Under the pieces are notes generated by a model. It saw nothing but the letters and a program-made list of their open reading frames with translations. It did not search any database and was not told where the DNA came from. The position numbers and the translations under genes are program-made. From positions 310,001 through 374,000 of the forward strand of contig NC_092679.1 in NCBI RefSeq assembly GCF_964355755.1: 64,000 bases of DNA, in the 5' to 3' direction. Positions 59,758 through 64,000 of this stretch are shown piece after piece. Position 1 is the stretch's first letter. Each line of letters opens with the position of its first letter. The stretch is from Antedon mediterranea. Taxonomy: Eukaryota; Echinodermata; Crinoidea; Comatulida; Antedonidae.

Positions 59758-60613
59758 ATGGCAGAAATGGATGATTGGCGACCCCCAACAGAGGCAGAGA
59801 TGAAGGTCATTGAAGCCAAACGGGAACGGTCGGATAAAATAAGTAAACTTATGGGGGATTATTTATTGAAAGGTTACAAAATGCTGGGCACATGTTGTCC
59901 AACATGTACAGTAAGTTTCAATGAAATACATGATATCCTCATGAAATTATATTGGTATACAATAACAGATAACCTATTACCCTAATATGAATCCTTCCTT
60001 TTCTTATTGCAGACCATTTTGTTACGTGATAAGCAAAAGAACGACTACTGTGTGGCTTGCAATGAGTTGGACACAGAACATGCAAAAGATAACCCTGGTA
60101 AATACATTCACAACCTCTTTTTTCTGCATTCAGATACGATTTATTTGTCTCTCCGAGTTCAAATTCATCAACTTTGTGTTTATTATATTAATTAACTGAA
60201 ATTTTCCAATATATTGTTTGAATTTACTTAAGTCATTAATTTTCACCACATAATTTTCAGTTCTAAGTGAAGCAGCAGCAAGGTCAATAGTTCAAGAAGG
60301 TCAACGACCTCAAGTTCAAAATGGTCATGTAAACGGAACAAGCTGTGTGTCACAGGAGACATCAGCTGTTAAAAGGAAATGGGATTCGCCTATTGAACGC
60401 CCTCAATTTAGAAACAGTCAGCACTCTGAATTATCCCTCGAGTCTGTCGTCGGTGGATCGATAGATGTCGTCTGCGAGAAGTTAGCATGGGCACGCGATG
60501 AACTGAGATCTAGCAATTCTATTGAAGTCAGTCTCAAAATTTGTGAGCTAATGAAACTGTGTGCAGAGACTATAGTGACTTTAAAACATGCTGGACAAGC
60601 TGCTGATTTATGA
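59758..60613 (+). CDS. ZNRD2: ZNRD2 (SSSCA1/p27), small zinc-ribbon protein
   Basis: Three exons, 59758-59910, 60013-60097 and 60261-60613, total 591 nt and 196 residues, with phases closing; the human protein is of similar length. The N-terminus MAEMDDWRPPTEAEMKVIEA, then RERSDKISKLMGDYLLKGYK, is the family signature. Zinc ligands are Cys in CCPTC (about residues 46-50) and in YCVAC (64, 67). A variable linker follows, and the C-terminal helix region (VVCEKLAWARDELRSSNSIE, ICELMKLCAETIVTLK) is also conserved. The protein was first known as a Sjogren/scleroderma autoantigen. Its biochemical role is not well defined. The ATG at 59,758 has A at -3 (AAAATGG). The gene is head-to-head with DTL. 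Confidence 0.95.
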
Positions 60614-61227
60614 TGCTTATAGTGGTAATGCATAATATTTGTAATTAATTATCCCATTAAAGGGCCTTTCACACCTATTCCGGCACAGTTCCAGTTCGGC
60701 GCTGGTAAATCAAAGCGAAAATCTGGGTTGTTTTCATGCGGCTATGCGCATATCGATTGTTGCTGTTGGGTTAATCAAGGTTACAATACTGTTAAATTAG
60801 TGAATGAAGGTTCAGGATTACTGCATGTGTAGGCAAGCTAGGCCTTCTGCCTCCTTTTTAGCAATACAAAAAATCCTGAGAGAAAATGATCTATTGATGG
60901 ATTATGACTATCACATTTATCTCTACCATGAAGAGAAAATATTTACAAAACACTGTTAAAACTAGTGTACAAGTGTACACTTTTGTGTTATAAATTAGCA
61001 AATTACTGTATGCTTTCTACTGGCAGCTTTGCTCCAAACATTTAAGTTGTTAAATTGCTGCATTGACATAAAAAAAAAAGAACTACAAATTATTTTCAAA
61101 TTTTATTTACAGGTTGTTGTCTTGTTTACATAAATTATACTGGAAGTTTTGCAAATAAATACAGGGAAATTATTTGTACAAAAGTAAAACTTTAGCAAAT
61201 TAAAAAACAAGATTTAATAACAAGATT
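60614..61227. other. 3' flank of ZNRD2
   Basis: This is probably 3' untranslated region; an AATAAA lies near 61,155 (CAAATAAATACAG). No further coding sequence is seen. GGGCCTTTCACACC at about 60,661 looks like the end of a dispersed element, but I could not find its partner. Confidence 0.4.
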
Positions 61228-61859
61228 TAAAGCCCCATTCCCTACGTTTTTTAGATCTAATTTAAGATCACAAACTATATTTAATGTAAAAATAATACTA
61301 TATGGTCCTATTGCGATAACTTTTTTCGTCTTTAAACGGTTAAAAATGTGAAAAATAAGTAGATTCTAATAATTATAGCGGCCCGCTATAAATCCCAAAA
61401 TGCATTGCGCGCGGATTGATATTTTTGTTTTTCACCTGTAATTCGCCCACTTTTCGATTGATCGTGAGGCCAAAACAAATGGAAGGCTCCTAACTTTTCA
61501 GCGAAAATACCGGGTTTTCCCCAATTTGTATCAACGGAGTCTGGCAAAAATAGAAAGACTATTAATGCAGCAACTGTACAACGTCAGGCTAGGTATATAG
61601 CTAGCGTACGATGTTCGTACGTTACCGATGTTTACCAGCTAGGCCTACAAAACTAAGCCTAGCTAGGCTAGGCCTAAGACCGTCCAACGAGAGGTCGATC
61701 GCCGCGAGCTACTAGGTAGTGCATTGTTTCTCACTTTTTATCATAATTTACCATAAAACGTACATTTAAGACAAGGAATGACATGGTTTGATGTTTTTAA
61801 AGTGATATATATGTATTATTTTCCAAAAAACGTCCAAAATTGCAGGGAAGGGGTCTTTA
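61228..61859. mobile_element. Inverted-repeat element of about 630 bp, no coding capacity
   Basis: The left end TAAAGCCCCATTCCCTACG and the reverse complement of the right end (TAAAGACCCCTTCCCTGC) agree over about 18 bp with three or so changes. AATAACAAG words flank it on both sides and are themselves tandem (61,210-61,225 and 61,860-61,895), so a target duplication cannot be read. The interior has a GC-richer part (61,380-61,560) and a CTAGGCCTA-rich part (61,590-61,690). Confidence 0.55.
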
Positions 61860-62149
61860 ATAACAAGCATTAATAACAAGCTTTAATAACAAGCTTTAAT
61901 ACTGTTAGTACTGATCTTTTCAAATATTTTTTTCTCATTTTGGAGTGAAATATAATTTGTATTCTATTTGTTATATACAAGTTTACAGCCTGTAACAATG
62001 GAATGCAGCTATCTCTATTAATGATCCTAAGTATCTAATAATATAAAAGAGACTTTAATTGCAATAGCAAACTCATGGTCCTTTTCATATTGAAAATGAT
62101 AATGACTTGAGTGAGTTGAATGTTTTCGTTTAAATTATATTATTTCAAG

Positions 62150-62290
62150 TAAAGCTCTCTACACTATCAACATTTATGTGACAAAAAAATGTGATGTGCC
62201 CATATATGGACATGATGATAATCACTACCATGTTAGGGCACATCAAACTTTTTTTTGTCAAACTAGTTTGATAGTGTAGACAGAGCTTTA
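62150..62290. mobile_element. MITE family B copy
   Basis: It begins TAAAGCTCTCTACACTATC and ends TTGATAGTGTAGACAGAGCT plus TTA. The inside has AAAAAAATGTGATGTGCCCA and TTAGGGCACATCAAAC. Its right end is amplified in the tandem repeat that follows. Confidence 0.8.
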
Positions 62291-62670
62291 TGCAATAGTC
62301 TATTCAATATTATTTCCATTCAACGTAGTTTAGCCACAACATACAGATTAAAACTAGTTTGATAGTGTAGACATAGCTTTATGCAATAGTCTATTCAATA
62401 TTATTTCCATTCAACGTAGTTTAGCCACAACATACAGATTAAAACTAGTTTGATAGTGTAGACATAGCTTTATGCAATAGTCTATTCAATATTATTTCCA
62501 TTCAACGTAGTTTAGCCACAACATACAGATTAAAACTAGTTTGATTGTGTAGACAGAGCTTTATGCAATAGTCTATTCAATATCATTTCCAGCATAGCAT
62601 AGTAGATTAGCCACAACATATAGATATTAATACATATCAAAACTAGCTTGATAGTGTAGACAGAGCTTTA
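62261..62670. repeat. 91-bp tandem repeat that includes a MITE end
   Basis: AACTAGTTTGATAGTGTAGA starts at 62,261, 62,352, 62,443 and 62,534 (period 91), with a last, longer unit beginning at 62,641. Each unit is the right terminus of MITE family B plus about 60 bp of flanking DNA (GCAATAGTCTATTCAATATT, GTTTAGCCACAACATA). The array therefore arose by duplicating one insertion boundary. Confidence 0.92.
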
Positions 62671-62978
62671 GACTATCTACGTTTGAAATTCAAGTTTTGA
62701 AATTGTTCTTTATTTTGTTTTCAACCGCTCCTTATATGATGACTTTGTAGCCTTCTTCTCTATCTCTGTATGTATACAGTACAAGCACATCAGTCACCCT
62801 AGTGTAAAACCAAATGCAAGTATTTTAAACTGACTATGGCAACTTGGTTATTATTTTAAAAAAAGGGAAATGTCAGGTGACATACAACCCCATAGAGCTC
62901 AAGAATCATGAAAATGGGTATTTTTGTTATTATTTAATCGTTTTAACAGCAGTCAATAAATAAATATAAAATAAAATC

Positions 62979-64000
62979 TTACTTGGTCTCAATCTTAATT
63001 TCCATCAATTCATCACAAATAATAGTGAGATATTTCCTGTATTTTTGGTGTTTTTCAATCAACTGGAAAACACTCTCCTGATAGGAGTTCTCATCATTGT
63101 CAAACTACAACCAAAATTAAATGGACTCGATCACAGACAATGACACAAAGAAACATTTAATAATTCTAAATGGTTTGAAATGAATATACTGTATATGTTA
63201 GTAAAAATGCTTATTGAATCAGGAGTATAAATACTGTAATTGGAATGCCCTCTCACATGAAGCAGTAGATTCAGCCACAATAAATTCATTTAAGTCAGTA
63301 ATTTAAAAACACTGGCAGAATCACTCTGCAAAGTATGTGTCCTACCGAGGATTGGACAAGTAATGAGGACTTTTGCTTCCAGTCTCTACACTAAAGTAAA
63401 GTAAGTATGTATTTTTATACTTACATCCAGTGTGACAATCATACTCTTAACAACAGACATTGGTAAATCCACCTAAGAAGAAAACAAATACAAAACATAA
63501 AACCAATAATTGAAAAAAGGCCATGTAGAAGCACTAAGGGTTCAGAGTAATAAAGGCCATGTAGAAGCACTAAGGGTTCAGAGTAATAAATAATTAGCAA
63601 CTTACTGCAACAACTTCAACTTTAGTCTTGGAAGAAAAATTCTCAAGCAGTTGCCAGATTCTTGTTTGAATCTAATAAAAGAATAAACAAACACTTCAGA
63701 TAAAACTAAGATACATTAGTTGAGTGTAACAGTGTATTGTATTGTATTGTATTGTATTGTATTGTGTTGTATTGTATTGTATTGTATAGTGGTTGATCAT
63801 TACTTAAAATAGAGACACTTGTACAGTAGTTATAAAAACGGCTTTATACTGGGATCAACAACTTGACACAAATCTCTCAACACTACTGACATTCTCTTTA
63901 GATGGTTACATCTCCCAGAAGTGTCCCAGAATATAAACAAATATCAAGTAGATATCTTACCCTTCTCTCAGTTCTTTTTCGATCTACTGTGTCAAGTTTT
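62979..64000 (-). CDS. C-terminal exons of an unrecognised gene, cut by the window edge
   Basis: Four exons: 63961-64000 (partial), 63606-63671, 63425-63472 and 62979-63104, all with GT-AG ends (three donors GTAAGT or GTAAGA) and phases that agree. The readable 93 residues run KLDTVDRKRTERR, IQTRIWQLLENFSSK, VDLPMSVVKSMIVTLD, FDNDENSYQESVFQLIEKHQ, KYRKYLTIICDELMEIKIET and end in K. The last part looks helical. I do not recognise the family. The splice signals and clean frames make the gene real, but the function is open. It is convergent with ZNRD2. Confidence 0.75.
63516..63590. repeat. 36-bp direct duplication in an intron
   Basis: AAGGCCATGTAGAAGCACTA plus AGGGTTCAGAGTAATA occurs at 63,517 and 63,553 without a change. 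It lies in the intron between 63,472 and 63,606 of the right-edge gene. Confidence 0.9.
63733..63786. repeat. GTATT pentanucleotide microsatellite
   Basis: There are about ten copies of TTGTA with one interrupted unit (TTGTGTTGTA), within the intron of the right-edge gene. Confidence 0.95.

Overview
This window reads as nuclear DNA of an animal, most likely an invertebrate deuterostome such as an echinoderm. Genes are split by short GT-AG introns, the DNA is AT-rich, the proteins are clearly metazoan (BTB-Kelch, DTL/CDT2, ZNRD2, PET117, homeodomain), and TAGGCCTA-type words are abundant. The clade is an inference; no sequence here names a species.

Layout. Positions 1 to about 26,281 are one satellite array, cut by the left window edge. 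It is built from a 98-bp short monomer and longer modules that share a palindromic core, and is arranged locally as a 794-bp higher-order repeat. The array stops at a TA-flanked miniature element, followed by a patch of nested mobile elements (26.3-27.1 kb). The unique region then carries, left to right: PET117 (minus, two exons, 27.2-27.7 kb); a MITE packed with TTGCGCAA octamers (28.3-29.1 kb); a 17-exon gene for a fused hydantoinase A / S-Me-THD (DUF917) protein of about 979 residues (minus, 30.8-39.3 kb); a four-exon BTB-BACK-Kelch gene (minus, 43.1-53.0 kb) whose 7.8-kb first intron holds two minisatellites, a 5S/tRNA-like SINE, a LINE fragment and a MITE with long terminal inverted repeats; a two-exon divergent homeobox gene (minus, 53.7-54.9 kb); DTL/CDT2 (minus, 55.6-58.7 kb, first exon not securely found); ZNRD2 (plus, 59.8-60.6 kb), head-to-head with DTL; and the last four exons of an unrecognised gene (minus, 63.0 kb to the right edge).

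The genes are not an operon and look functionally unrelated. The only pair with an evident regulatory relation is DTL and ZNRD2, which share a divergent intergenic region holding a perfect E2F-type palindrome. Coding models were built by hand from reading frame, splice signals, phase agreement and recognised protein families. Every exon-exon phase in the PET117, hydantoinase, Kelch, homeobox, ZNRD2 and right-edge models closes without a frameshift. I found no CRISPR array and no bacterial or viral gene. The most unusual material is repetitive: the satellite with its stem-loops and nested segmental duplications, two MITEs loaded with transcription-factor-like octamers, and a composite SINE.
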